Source: an uncultured Pseudomonadales bacterium (GTDB lineage: Bacteria > Pseudomonadota > Gammaproteobacteria > Pseudomonadales > Azotimanducaceae). From it: 64,000 nucleotides of DNA. The notes beneath the pieces are model-generated. The model searched no databases. It was not told where the DNA came from and saw nothing but the letters and a program-made list of their open reading frames with translations. The stretch is from the NCBI GenBank assembly GCA_958296405.1, contig OY282519.1:1348132-1412131 (forward strand). Reading direction: 5' to 3'. Shown one piece after another: positions 25,306-34,938 of this stretch. Each line of letters starts with the position of its first letter. Within the stretch, counting starts at the first letter, position 1. The translations under genes were made by a program, and so were the position numbers.

Positions 25306-27819
25306 TCAGAAGGAAACGCCTAGCCGCGCGTACATGATGCGGCCGGCGTAGCCCGCTGGCGAGTAACGCGGATACAGCCGCCCAGCGCCGGGGGAACGGC
25401 GCGCCTTGTCTGGGTATGAATCAAACACGTTGTCGGCGCCCACGGTCACCCGCATGCGCGGGTTGATGGTGAAGGCGGCGGAGAGGTCCACCAAGCCGTA
25501 GCCATCGTGGACATGGTTGTCGTCTGAGTCGTACCACTCGCCGAAGTGGTTGTAACGCGCCATGAACTCCCAACAGGCGCGGGAATGCACGGCGCTCACG
25601 TTCACCCGGTTCTCCGGCGCACCCTGCTCCAATGCCCGGCGCCGCGCCGCGGTGGAGCTCTGATCGAAGGACTCGAGCTCCGTTTGCGTGTTGTTGTAGC
25701 CGAACAACACCCGGTTGTCGCCGCCGCCCATCTCGAAGGCATAGCTGAGCACGACGTCTACGCCTTGCGTCTCGGTGTCGAAGTCGTTGGCGAAGTAACG
25801 CACTTGGTCGAAGTCTGTCGCTTCCGCAATGCCGGCCGCTAAGAGCGTCTGCAGCAGATCCTCGGTCACCGCGGTGGTGGCGGACAGCGCAATTCGGTCT
25901 TCCAAGTTGATGCGGAACCAATCGACCGTGATGGAGAGGCCGTTGTAGAGGTCCACCACGAAGCCCAAGGTGTAGTTGTCCGATTCTTCCGCGTCCAGCG
26001 GGCTGCCGCCGAGCGCCCTCACCACCGGATTCGTGGCGGCGACGGTGCCGCGCTCGCGGAACACGCCAGTCAACGGGTCTACCACGGTGGCAGTGTTGTT
26101 CGCGTTTTGTTGGCCGGGCGTCGGCGCCCGGAAGCCAGTGCCCACGGAACCGCGCACTGCAAAGCTCTCCGAGAAGCGGATCATCGTGGCTGCCTTGAAT
26201 GTGGTGACGGTGCCGAAATCGTCGAAGTCTTCCCAACGCAGCGCACCCTGCAAGCGCCAGCGTTCGGTGACATCCGCCTCCAGATCCAAGTGCATGGCGA
26301 GGTTGGCGCGTTCCCAAGTGCCGGCAACTTGCGGGTTGAATCCGCCAAAGCCGTTGGAACGCGCGGAGAAGCCATCCCTCCCGTAGGGGCCGGTGTTCCA
26401 AGAGTTCGGTTCACCCGATGAAATCTTGAACTCTTCCTCGCGCCATTCGATGCCGCCGGCGATGTTCAAGTCTGATGCGAGGCCCATGTCCATAGGATAG
26501 GAGAAGCCTGCTTGGAGCGAAGTCTCCGTCTGGGCGTATTCGCCCAACTTGAAGTCTCGCTGCGTGTTGGGGCCGTGCGAAGCGTTCACGCTGTTGTTCA
26601 GGAAGAAATCCAGCAAGTTCTGGCCCCGGCTCGCAGACACGTCGTACCCTAGGCCATTGGCGAGCACGCCCCGGGCGCCGACGACCAACGCGCTGTCGCT
26701 CATTTCGGCGCCGAAGCGCGGCGTGAAGCCCTCTGGCAGGATTTCCTGGAAGGCGAAGCAATCCGCATCCGCGCCGAGCATGTCCCGCACGATGGGCACG
26801 TTCTCCGCGGTGGCGTCGAAGTCGTACTTCTCCTTGCAACCCGACGCGCCGCCGATGAGCATCTTGCCGCCGCTCTGATACACCCCGCTGCGGCCTTGGG
26901 GCGAGCGGTAGAAGAACGCTGTCTCGGTTTCGCGGGTGGTGTAGTTGCCGAACCCGTAAAGCTGCATCGCGTCGCTGATGTCCATGCCGAAGTTGGCGAA
27001 CAGCTTCACGGCGTCCCGCACCTGCGGCTCGCCCCACGGCTTGGCCGGGTCTGCGACGCGGGTGACGCCGGCGGCGATGATTGCCGCGGCGTCTGGATGC
27101 TGGACGCTGCGGTCTGTCGATTCCGATTGATTGAACTCTGCGCTCAGATTCAGGAAGCCGTTCTCCGCCACGCTCATGCCATAGTTGGCGGACACCGTGG
27201 TGATGTCCTCGGCAGAGTCCTCCGTGTGGAAGCCGTACTTCACCTCCATGCTGCCGCCGTCCGTGGCGTCCTTCAGCACGAAGTTGAGCACGCCGGCGAT
27301 GGCGTCAGACCCATACTGCGCCGCCGCGCCGTCGCGCAGCACTTCCACGCGCTTGATGGCGATGGCTGGAATGGCGGAGATGTCCGGCCCTTGCGCGCCG
27401 TCGGAGGCGCCGTTGGAAATCCACTGGATGACCGCGCCGCGATGGCGGCGCTTGTTGTTGACCAACACCAAGGTGTGGTCCGGCGCGAGGCCACGCAGGT
27501 TCACGGGACGCAACAGCGCCGCGGCGTCCCGGGAAGGGTTGGTGCTCACATGGAACGAGGGGATGAGGGTGCGCAGCAGATTGGACATGTCTGAACCGCT
27601 CTGGGCTTCAATGGCCTCGGCAGTGATGGCGTCCACCGGCACCACGGAATCGGATGCCGAGCGTGGCGCGGCGCGTGTGCCGACCGCCACGAGCACTTCG
27701 TCAATCCGCTCGCCACGCGCCTCCGGTTCGGTCTCCTGTTCCTGTGCTTGGGCGGGGAAGGAGCAGGCCAAGGCGAAGGTTGCGATCCATGCAGGAAGGA
27801 TGGGAAAGTTGCGGCGCAT
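25306..27819 (-). CDS. TonB-dependent outer membrane receptor
   Basis: The 837-residue protein has a signal peptide (residues 1-25), a plug domain (about 40-170; SDMSNLLRTLIPSFHVSTNPSRDAAALLRPVNLRGLAPDHTLVLVNNKRRHRGAVIQ) and a long beta barrel that ends in the aromatic C-terminus (MYARLGVSF) needed for outer membrane assembly. Such receptors import siderophores, vitamins, sugars or other ligands with TonB energy. No ligand can be named; no iron box is evident upstream. The plug region resembles the family of receptors for plant or algal compounds, but this is weak. Confidence 0.9.
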   Translation of the reverse strand: MRRNFPILPAWIATFALACSFPAQAQEQETEPEARGERIDEVLVAVGTRAAPRSASDSVVPVDAITAEAIEAQSGSDMSNLLRTLIPSFHVSTNPSRDAAALLRPVNLRGLAPDHTLVLVNNKRRHRGAVIQWISNGASDGAQGPDISAIPAIAIKRVEVLRDGAAAQYGSDAIAGVLNFVLKDATDGGSMEVKYGFHTEDSAEDITTVSANYGMSVAENGFLNLSAEFNQSESTDRSVQHPDAAAIIAAGVTRVADPAKPWGEPQVRDAVKLFANFGMDISDAMQLYGFGNYTTRETETAFFYRSPQGRSGVYQSGGKMLIGGASGCKEKYDFDATAENVPIVRDMLGADADCFAFQEILPEGFTPRFGAEMSDSALVVGARGVLANGLGYDVSASRGQNLLDFFLNNSVNASHGPNTQRDFKLGEYAQTETSLQAGFSYPMDMGLASDLNIAGGIEWREEEFKISSGEPNSWNTGPYGRDGFSARSNGFGGFNPQVAGTWERANLAMHLDLEADVTERWRLQGALRWEDFDDFGTVTTFKAATMIRFSESFAVRGSVGTGFRAPTPGQQNANNTATVVDPLTGVFRERGTVAATNPVVRALGGSPLDAEESDNYTLGFVVDLYNGLSITVDWFRINLEDRIALSATTAVTEDLLQTLLAAGIAEATDFDQVRYFANDFDTETQGVDVVLSYAFEMGGGDNRVLFGYNNTQTELESFDQSSTAARRRALEQGAPENRVNVSAVHSRACWEFMARYNHFGEWYDSDDNHVHDGYGLVDLSAAFTINPRMRVTVGADNVFDSYPDKARRSPGAGRLYPRYSPAGYAGRIMYARLGVSF

Positions 27820-28004
27820 CGGCGATTGCTCGCTTGAGGGGAGAGGATGCGCATTTTAGCCGATTCGGGATGTTTGTTTTCGGCGCGAGGACGCCACTGC
27901 TGGCCTGATACGGCAATAGGATGGGTGCTCTGGGGCGCGGCCTCTTGGGCCTTGGCCATGCCGCCCGCTGCCGGTGAACACGGGTGGAATGTCGGGGTTA
28001 GGCA

Positions 28005-28997
28005 GTGGTAGACACGGTGCGCAACCGTTCGCCGGCAACCATCGCGCTGCCGCCGTTCCCAAGGCTGCCGGTCTCGATAGCAGTGAGCGAATGCTTGGCC
28101 GGCGGGAACGTGCGCTATGACGGCGGCCACCGCAGCGACGCTTGGCCGGCGGCGGCCTTGGCCGGCCTCGTGCAATGCCGACCCATCTGCCCGGAAGTGG
28201 GCATCGGCATGGGCGTGCCGCGGCCGCCCATTCAGTTGGTTGGGGATACCGCGGCGCCGCGTGCGCGTGGCGTTGCAGACGCCGCGGTGGATGTCACGGC
28301 CGCCTTGCAGGCGTATGTGGCGAGCCAAACGTCGCTCTTGGATGCGGTGGACGGCTATGTGTTCAAGGCGCGCTCGCCAAGTTGCGGCGTGCATGACGTG
28401 CCGGTGCGCGGTGGCGACGATGGCGAGCAGGAAGCCACGGGGCGCGGCATCTTCGCCGCCGCAGTGATGCGCGACCGCCCGAACCTGCCCGTAGAAGAAG
28501 GCGAGCGGCTCTTCGATGCCGCCGTGCGGGAGCATTTTCTGATGCGTGTGCTCATTCACGCCCACTGGCGCAAAGGCGTGGCCGGAGACGTCACGGCGGC
28601 GCGGCTCATCGCCTTCCACAGCGGCTGCAAGTACCTCGTGATGGCGCATAGCGTGAATGCGTACCGGCGCTTGGGCCGCCTGTTGGCGGACTTGTCTGGC
28701 GACGTCCCGGCGATCGCTGCGCGCTACTTCAGTTGCCTGATGGAGACGCTGGCGCAGCCCGCCACCCGAGGCGGCCACGCGAATGCCTTGACGCATCTTG
28801 CGGGACACTTGAAGCGGCGGCTGCCGAGTGTGCAGCGCCGTGAGATCGCGGAGTCGATTGAGCGTTACCGCATCGGCGACGCGCCGCTCTCGGTGCCGAT
28901 GGGGCTGTTGGTGCGCCGCCTCCGGGAGAGCGACGCTGGGGATGCTGTTGGACAGTACTACCTGTGGGCGCATATGGTCGCTGAGGGACGGGAGTAG
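28005..28997 (+). CDS. DUF523-DUF1722 protein (TudS-like desulfurase plus YbgA domain)
   Basis: The 330-residue protein joins DUF523 (residues about 24-165) to DUF1722 (about 180-310). DUF523 contains TudS-type 2-thiouracil desulfidase, whose [4Fe-4S] cluster is held by three Cys; here C30 (SECLAGG), C62 (CPEV) and C127 (SPSCG) fit. The usual second Cys in CLxGxxCRYDG is Val/Asn here. DUF1722 has the HSGCKYLVMAHS and CLMETLAQPATRGGHANALTHLAGHLKR blocks. GTG 28005 is used; a later start is possible. Confidence 0.82.
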   Translation: MVDTVRNRSPATIALPPFPRLPVSIAVSECLAGGNVRYDGGHRSDAWPAAALAGLVQCRPICPEVGIGMGVPRPPIQLVGDTAAPRARGVADAAVDVTAALQAYVASQTSLLDAVDGYVFKARSPSCGVHDVPVRGGDDGEQEATGRGIFAAAVMRDRPNLPVEEGERLFDAAVREHFLMRVLIHAHWRKGVAGDVTAARLIAFHSGCKYLVMAHSVNAYRRLGRLLADLSGDVPAIAARYFSCLMETLAQPATRGGHANALTHLAGHLKRRLPSVQRREIAESIERYRIGDAPLSVPMGLLVRRLRESDAGDAVGQYYLWAHMVAEGRE

Positions 28998-29050
28998 CGC
29001 CCCGCCAAGGCGCCGCTGTGGTAGTCTGTCGTGAGGATCTGGGAGGGATC

Positions 29051-29755
29051 ATGTCTAACGCCAACGAACATCCGACCACTGCAGACTTGTTCGGCTTGTT
29101 GGATGAATGGCGACACTTGCCAGCTTATCAACTCGAACGTAGGGCGGACATATTCTTTGGATTGTTCCTGCCAGAAGTGCTGGGAAAGCATTTTGGAATC
29201 GACATAAAGCCACACGTTGTCCCCGAGTTTCCGATCAAGAAAAGTAATCGCCAGTCAAAAAAGGCAGACTACCTTGCACTATCCGAAGACGGAAAGCGGG
29301 CGTTCCTTGTTGAACTCAAAACAGACATGGCCTCAAGGAGGGAAACACAAGACAAGTATCTTGATGATGCTGTTGTTGCCGGGCTTCAAAAACTGGTGAT
29401 AGGAGTTTTGGACATTTGCGTAGCTTCCACTCAAAAGTCGAAGTATGTTCATCTCCTGAAACTACTTTCCGATATTGGGCTGATTGAATATGAGGATGAT
29501 CTCTTTCCTGTAAGGCAAGGATACAGTAGAGTTCTCAAAAGTGTTAGAGATGCAGCGGAAAAGAGAGAAAAGTGGCCTGATTTAGAAGTAGTGTATGTCC
29601 AGCCCAGATCAACAGGCATTATCGACTTTAGGGAGTTTGCGGACCTCGTTGAAGAAGGTGGAGAAGGGGAAATCCGTAGCCGGTTTGCCCGGTCTCTAAG
29701 AACGTGGGCTACGAACAAAGCCGGATCACCGAAGCCGAAGGATTGGCAATCGTAG
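29051..29755 (+). CDS. PD-(D/E)XK nuclease-like protein, AT-rich
   Basis: The 234-residue protein has the restriction-endonuclease-like core D73 ... E88-x-K90 (KKADYLALSEDGKRAFLVELKTD), followed by charged helical segments. Two counted 60-base lines are 42% and 52% GC, against about 65-70% in the flanks, which marks a recent arrival. ATG 29051 follows GGGAGGGATC. The gene overlaps the start of the DUF2779 gene, so the two are likely one unit. I do not recognise a named family. Confidence 0.72.
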   Translation: MSNANEHPTTADLFGLLDEWRHLPAYQLERRADIFFGLFLPEVLGKHFGIDIKPHVVPEFPIKKSNRQSKKADYLALSEDGKRAFLVELKTDMASRRETQDKYLDDAVVAGLQKLVIGVLDICVASTQKSKYVHLLKLLSDIGLIEYEDDLFPVRQGYSRVLKSVRDAAEKREKWPDLEVVYVQPRSTGIIDFREFADLVEEGGEGEIRSRFARSLRTWATNKAGSPKPKDWQS

Positions 29756-31260
29756 GCCCCCGTCTCTCCAAATCGACCTACCTCACCGGCAAGCAGTGCC
29801 ATCTGCGCCTATGGCGCGATTTCCACACCCACGGTCTTGCCGCTCCCGTCGGTGAGGCGCTGCAACTCGTCTTCGACACCGGCCACGAGGTCGGCAAGCT
29901 AGCCTGTCGGCGCTTTCCTGGCGGGCACTTGGTCGCGCACGATCACAAGCATGTGCCGGAGGCATTGGAGGAGACGCGACAGGTCATCGAGGCGGGTGCT
30001 GCGCCGGCACTCTTTGAGGCTGCGTTTGAGCATGAGCAGGTGTTGGTCCGCGCCGATGTGCTCCAGCGCTTGCCAAGCGGTGGTTGGAGGTTGGTGGAGG
30101 TGAAGTCCACCACCAAGCTCAAACCGGTTTTCGTTCATGACGTTGCCGTGCAGCTATGGGTGTTGCGGGGCGCCGGTTTGGATGTGCGGGACGCCGCAGT
30201 GCTCACCCTGAACAAGGGCTATGTCTACGATGGCGTCCGGCTGGATGTGGACGCCCTGTTCAAGCTGCGTCCCGTCTTTGAAGAGGCCACGGCACTGCTC
30301 GAAGGCATCGGCGGTGAGGCGCGGGAAATGCAGGCCATGCTCAGCCAATCCGAGGCGCCCGCCATCGCCCCGGGTAGCCACTGCTTCACGCCATATGGCT
30401 GCCCGTACTACGCGCACTGCACTCGCGACATGATCCAGCCGGACCACGGCATTGGGGAGTTGCCGCGGCTTCGCGACTCTCGCTGGGCAGAATTGGACGA
30501 GGCAGGCATCAGCGAAATCAAGGACATCCCCGACGATTTCCCCCTCAGCCCTCTGCAGCAAGTTGTGCGCACGGTGGTGCGGCAAGGAAGCATCCAAGTG
30601 CATGGCAGCCTGAGGAAAGCGCTGGCCGCGATCAAGCCGCCGGTGCGCCACTTGGATTTTGAGACGTTCGCGCCGGCCATCCCCCGCTTCGCTGGCACTT
30701 GGCCTTATCAAGCCATCCCTTTCCTGTTCTCCGCGCATACGGAGCGCGACGGCGAGTCGCCGGCCCATGTGGACTATCTGCACGAAGGCGACCACGACCC
30801 GCGCCCGACGTTCGCCGAGCGCTTGCTGGACGCCGTTGGCGAGCAAGGAACCATCTGCGTCTATTCGGGCTATGAGCGCCGGATGCTGCGAGAGCTGGCG
30901 GCGGCGGTTCCGCGGTGGGCGAAGGCGCTTGCTGCAATCGAAGCGCGGCTGTTTGATTTGCTGCCGGTGGTGCGCAACGGCTGCTACCACCCAGATTTCC
31001 GCGGCTCCTTTTCCCTCAAGCGCGTGCTCCCGGCCCTTGCGCCGGGCCTCGGCTACGAAGACTTGGCTATCGCCGATGGCAACATGGCCGCAGCCCAGTA
31101 TCAGCGCGCCATCGCCAACGCCAACGCAGCGGAGCGCCAACAAACCTTCGATGACCTCCGCGCCTACTGCCAGCGGGACACCTTGGCGACGCTGGAATTG
31201 CGCAAGGCACTGGCCGCGCTGGCCCCGGCATCTCCCGCGCCAGCGCCAAGCCCTCGCTAA
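29704..31260 (+). CDS. DUF2779 nuclease (Cas4-like plus RNase H-like domains)
   Basis: The 518-residue protein has a Cas4-like front half with D ... E132-V-K134 and four Cys for a Fe-S cluster (C32, C227, C233, C239), then a back half beginning near residue 314 with RHLDFETFAP and ending with RDTLATLELRKAL, as in DEDD/RNase H-like exonucleases. DUF2779 proteins have this composition; their role is not settled. GTG 29704 overlaps the upstream gene by 52 bases; TTG 29743 (overlap 13) is an alternative. GC returns to about 65-70%. Confidence 0.78.
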   Translation: MGYEQSRITEAEGLAIVGPRLSKSTYLTGKQCHLRLWRDFHTHGLAAPVGEALQLVFDTGHEVGKLACRRFPGGHLVAHDHKHVPEALEETRQVIEAGAAPALFEAAFEHEQVLVRADVLQRLPSGGWRLVEVKSTTKLKPVFVHDVAVQLWVLRGAGLDVRDAAVLTLNKGYVYDGVRLDVDALFKLRPVFEEATALLEGIGGEAREMQAMLSQSEAPAIAPGSHCFTPYGCPYYAHCTRDMIQPDHGIGELPRLRDSRWAELDEAGISEIKDIPDDFPLSPLQQVVRTVVRQGSIQVHGSLRKALAAIKPPVRHLDFETFAPAIPRFAGTWPYQAIPFLFSAHTERDGESPAHVDYLHEGDHDPRPTFAERLLDAVGEQGTICVYSGYERRMLRELAAAVPRWAKALAAIEARLFDLLPVVRNGCYHPDFRGSFSLKRVLPALAPGLGYEDLAIADGNMAAAQYQRAIANANAAERQQTFDDLRAYCQRDTLATLELRKALAALAPASPAPAPSPR

Positions 31261-31371
31261 CCCCAAACACCTCGCTGAACTCCTTGGCTGGCCCGCCCTC
31301 CGCGCCAGCGGGATTGTCTTGCCGGCGCCGTCTTGCGACACTCGCTCCACCTCGTTTTGGCCTAGCTGCGG

Positions 31372-32982
31372 ATGGCGGTCATCAAGTCCAAAATCGATCT
31401 CCGCGCCGAATCGTTCAAGGCCAACGAACGGCACCACTTGGGGTTGCGCGACGCATTGGCGGCGGTGACGCAGCGCATCGCCGCGGGTGGCGGTGAACGC
31501 GCTAGGGAGCGGCATGTGTCAAGGGGCAAGCTGCTGGCGCGCGAACGGGTGCGCGGGCTCCTCGACCAAGGCTCGCCATTTCTGGAGGTTGGCCAGCTCG
31601 GCGCCCACGGCGTCTATGAGGACGAGCTCCCCGCCGCCGGCATCGTCACTGGCATCGGGCGCGTCGCCGCCAAAGAGTGCGTCGTCGTGGCCAACGATGC
31701 CACGGTGAAAGGCGGCGCCTACTACCCGCTCACGGTGAAGAAGCACCTGCGCGCGCAGGAGATCGCGCTGGCAAACCAGTTGCCCTGCATCTACTTGGTG
31801 GATTCGGGCGGCGCGTATCTGCCGCTGCAGGCCGAGGTGTTTCCGGACAAGGAACACTTTGGCCGCATCTTCTACAACCAAGCGAACCTGTCTGCCGCCG
31901 GCATCCCGCAAATCGCCGTGGTGATGGGCTCCTGCACCGCCGGCGGCGCCTATGTGCCGGCTATGTGCGACATGGCCATCATCGTGCGCAACCAAGGCAC
32001 CATCTTCCTCGGCGGCCCGCCGTTGGTGAAGGCGGCCACCGGCGAAGAGGTGGACGCGGAGAGCTTGGGCGGCGGCGAGGTGCATGCGCGCATCTCCGGC
32101 GTTGCGGATTACCTAGCCGCCAACGACGAGCACGCCTTGGCCTTGGCGCGCGAGGCCGTGGCGGCGAGCAACCTGCGTTACCGGCCCACGGTGGACACCG
32201 CCGCCGCGCAAGCGCCGGCCTACCCGCCAGAAGAGCTCTACGGCGTGATGCCGGCAGAAACGCGCACACCCTACGATGTGCGTGAAGTGATCGCCCGCTT
32301 GGTCGATGCGTCGGATTTCCACGAGTTCAAGGCGCTCTATGGCGAAACATTGGTGTGTGGCTTCGCGCGCATCCACGGGGTGCCGGTGGGGATTCTCGCC
32401 AACAACGGCATCTTGTTCTCGGAATCCGCCCTGAAGGGCGCCCACTTCGTGCAGCTCGCAGATCGTCGCGGCGTGCCGCTCCTGTTCCTGCAGAACATCA
32501 CCGGGTTCATGGTCGGGCGCAAGTACGAACGCCTTGGCATCGCCAAGGACGGCGCCAAGATGGTCACCGCGGTGGCGTGCGCCAAAGTGCCCAAGTTCAC
32601 CGTGGTCATCGGCGGTTCGTTTGGCGCCGGCAACTACGCCATGTGCGGCCGAGCGTATGGCGCGCGCATGTTGTGGACTTGGCCCAATGCCCGCGTCTCG
32701 GTGATGGGCGGCGAGCAGGCCGCGCATGTGCTGGCGACGGTGCGGCGCGACGGCCTTGCCGCGCGGGGCACCGAGTGGCCGCAAGCCGAGCAGGACACGT
32801 TCATGGACGATATCCGCGAACAATATGAGCGCGAAGGCCATCCGTGGTTCGCCAGCGCCCGCCTGTGGGACGACGGCGTCATCGATCCGGCAGACACGCG
32901 CCGCGTGCTTGGCTTGGCGCTCACCGTGGCCACCCGCGAATTGGAAGCAGAGCCGGCACGGTTCGGCGTCTTCCGCATGTGA
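31372..32982 (+). CDS. Methylcrotonyl-CoA carboxylase, carboxyltransferase (beta) subunit
   Basis: This subunit moves CO2 from carboxybiotin to 3-methylcrotonyl-CoA in leucine catabolism. The 536-residue crotonase-fold protein has [70 protein letters not shown] and [15 protein letters not shown], matching MccB/LiuB better than propionyl-CoA carboxylase. The biotin subunit follows after 7 bases, which supports a heteromeric carboxylase. Geranyl-CoA carboxylase is the main alternative. Confidence 0.9.
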   Translation: MAVIKSKIDLRAESFKANERHHLGLRDALAAVTQRIAAGGGERARERHVSRGKLLARERVRGLLDQGSPFLEVGQLGAHGVYEDELPAAGIVTGIGRVAAKECVVVANDATVKGGAYYPLTVKKHLRAQEIALANQLPCIYLVDSGGAYLPLQAEVFPDKEHFGRIFYNQANLSAAGIPQIAVVMGSCTAGGAYVPAMCDMAIIVRNQGTIFLGGPPLVKAATGEEVDAESLGGGEVHARISGVADYLAANDEHALALAREAVAASNLRYRPTVDTAAAQAPAYPPEELYGVMPAETRTPYDVREVIARLVDASDFHEFKALYGETLVCGFARIHGVPVGILANNGILFSESALKGAHFVQLADRRGVPLLFLQNITGFMVGRKYERLGIAKDGAKMVTAVACAKVPKFTVVIGGSFGAGNYAMCGRAYGARMLWTWPNARVSVMGGEQAAHVLATVRRDGLAARGTEWPQAEQDTFMDDIREQYEREGHPWFASARLWDDGVIDPADTRRVLGLALTVATRELEAEPARFGVFRM

Positions 32983-32989
32983 CGCCGCG

Positions 32990-34930
32990 ATGATTCGCAC
33001 GCTGCTCATCGCCAATCGCGGCGAAATCGCCTGCCGCATCATCCGCACGGCGCGGCGCTTAGGCGTGGAAACGGTGGCCGTGTATTCGGATGCGGACGCG
33101 GCGGCGCCTCATGTGCGCCAAGCCGACGAGGCCATTCGCATCGGCCCGCCACCGGCCGCCCAGAGCTACCTCAGCGTGCCGCGGGTGATGGACGCCGTGG
33201 CCGCCACAGGCGCGGACGCCGTGCATCCCGGCTACGGATTCCTGTCGGAGAACGCGGCCTTGGCCGAGGCTTGCGCCGCCGCTGGGTGTGTGTTCGTCGG
33301 GCCGTCTGCCGCGGCCATTCGGGCGATGGGTTCCAAAATCCAAGCCAAGCAGTTGGTGCAGGCGGCCGGGGCGCCCGTGGTGCCCGGCTATCAAGGCGAC
33401 GACCAAACGAACGCCACGCTGGCGCGGGAAGCGGCGCAAATGGGCTATCCGCTGCTCATCAAGGCGTCCGCCGGCGGCGGCGGCAAGGGCATGCGGTTGG
33501 TGGCGGAGGCCGGGCAGTTCGAGGCCGCGCTTGTCGGCGCTCGGCGTGAAGCCAGCGCCGCGTTTGGCGACGACAGCGTCTTGCTGGAACGTTACTTGGC
33601 GGCGCCAAAACACATCGAGGTGCAAGTGCTCGCGGACCAGCACGGCAACGTCGTCTCGCTCTTCGAGCGGGATTGCTCGGTGCAGCGCCGCCATCAGAAA
33701 GTCATTGAAGAAGCGCCGGCGCCCACCGTGGACGCGCCGTTGCGGGCGCGCATGGGGGAAGCCGCGGCGCGAGTGGCGCGCGCGGTGGACTACGTTGGCG
33801 CCGGCACGGTGGAGTTCATCGCCGAGGACGGCGCGTTCCACTTCATGGAGATGAACACGCGGCTGCAAGTGGAACATCCGGTCACCGAGGCGATTCTGGG
33901 GCTGGATCTGGTGGAGCTCCAACTGCGCGTGGCCGCCGGCGAGCTGCTGCCGTTCACCCAACAGGACTTGACCATTCGCGGCCACGCCATTGAAGCGCGC
34001 ATCTATGCGGAGAACGTTAAGCGCAACTTCCTGCCCTCCACCGGCACATTGCATCGCGTGGCGTGGCCGCACGCCGTTCGCGTGGATGCTGGCGTGGAAG
34101 CCGGCGGCGAGGTGTCGGTGCATTACGACCCGATGCTGGCCAAGATCATCGCCCACGGGGCAGACCGGAACGCCGCCATCGTCAGGCTGCGCGAGGCGCT
34201 GCGGCAAACGGAGATCGTCGGCGTTGAACACAACGTTGCCTATCTGCGCCACATTCTCGGCCACGCAGCGTTCAGAGGCGGCGCCTACACCACCCGCCTG
34301 GCCGAAGACCACGCGGCAGACTTGGTGCCGGCCGAAGACCCGATGAGCTTGGTGGCAGCGGCGCTGGCGCTGGTGCAGGGCGCCTCCGGCGATGGGCCGT
34401 GGGCGGCGGCGGATGGTTTTCAACTCAACCTGCCGCACAGCCAGCGCATCACCTTGCGGCGCGGTCGCAAGCGCCTGCAGGTGGAGGTGACGCGGGCCGG
34501 CGCGACGTTCCAAGTTGAAACGCCGGATGGCGCCTTCTCGGTGCGCGGCGCTGCGTTTGCGGATGGCCACTTGAGCGCCCACGTGGACAGCGCCCGCATC
34601 GCCGCCGCGGTGCATCGCCAAGGCGACGATCTGTTCGTTGCCAAGGACGGCGCCACCGAGCGGTTCTCCGTTGCCAACCTCGCCGCAAAGGATTTCGGCA
34701 ACGTCGCCAGCGGCGGCGGCAAGGTGACAGCGCCGATGCCGGGCACCGTCGTGGCGGTGCAAGTCGCGCCCGGCGAGCGCGTCCGCCAAGGGCAAACGCT
34801 GGTGGTATTGGAGGCGATGAAGATGGAGCACAACGTCGCCGCGCCCGGCGCCGGCCGGGTGACGACCGTGCAGGTTGCCGCGGGGCAGCGCGTCGAGGAA
34901 GGCATGGAACTCATCACCCTCCACGCTTGA
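32990..34930 (+). CDS. Methylcrotonyl-CoA carboxylase, biotin-containing (alpha) subunit
   Basis: The 646-residue protein has an N-terminal biotin carboxylase with ANRGEIACRIIRTARR, the ATP-grasp glycine loop KASAGGGGKGMRLV and EMNTRLQVEHPVTE, and a C-terminal biotinyl domain with the EAMKMEH lysine. It carboxylates biotin with ATP and bicarbonate and hands it to the beta subunit. ATG 32990 lies 7 bases after the beta-subunit stop. Length fits the MCC/PCC alpha family. Confidence 0.92.
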   Translation: MIRTLLIANRGEIACRIIRTARRLGVETVAVYSDADAAAPHVRQADEAIRIGPPPAAQSYLSVPRVMDAVAATGADAVHPGYGFLSENAALAEACAAAGCVFVGPSAAAIRAMGSKIQAKQLVQAAGAPVVPGYQGDDQTNATLAREAAQMGYPLLIKASAGGGGKGMRLVAEAGQFEAALVGARREASAAFGDDSVLLERYLAAPKHIEVQVLADQHGNVVSLFERDCSVQRRHQKVIEEAPAPTVDAPLRARMGEAAARVARAVDYVGAGTVEFIAEDGAFHFMEMNTRLQVEHPVTEAILGLDLVELQLRVAAGELLPFTQQDLTIRGHAIEARIYAENVKRNFLPSTGTLHRVAWPHAVRVDAGVEAGGEVSVHYDPMLAKIIAHGADRNAAIVRLREALRQTEIVGVEHNVAYLRHILGHAAFRGGAYTTRLAEDHAADLVPAEDPMSLVAAALALVQGASGDGPWAAADGFQLNLPHSQRITLRRGRKRLQVEVTRAGATFQVETPDGAFSVRGAAFADGHLSAHVDSARIAAAVHRQGDDLFVAKDGATERFSVANLAAKDFGNVASGGGKVTAPMPGTVVAVQVAPGERVRQGQTLVVLEAMKMEHNVAAPGAGRVTTVQVAAGQRVEEGMELITLHA

Positions 34931-34938
34931 CGGCGGCG

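Noticed and set aside
33059-34924. 621-codon open frame antisense to the biotin carboxylase gene
   Set aside because: The plus strand carries an unmistakable biotin carboxylase with the EAMKMEH biotin site; the antisense product has no motif.
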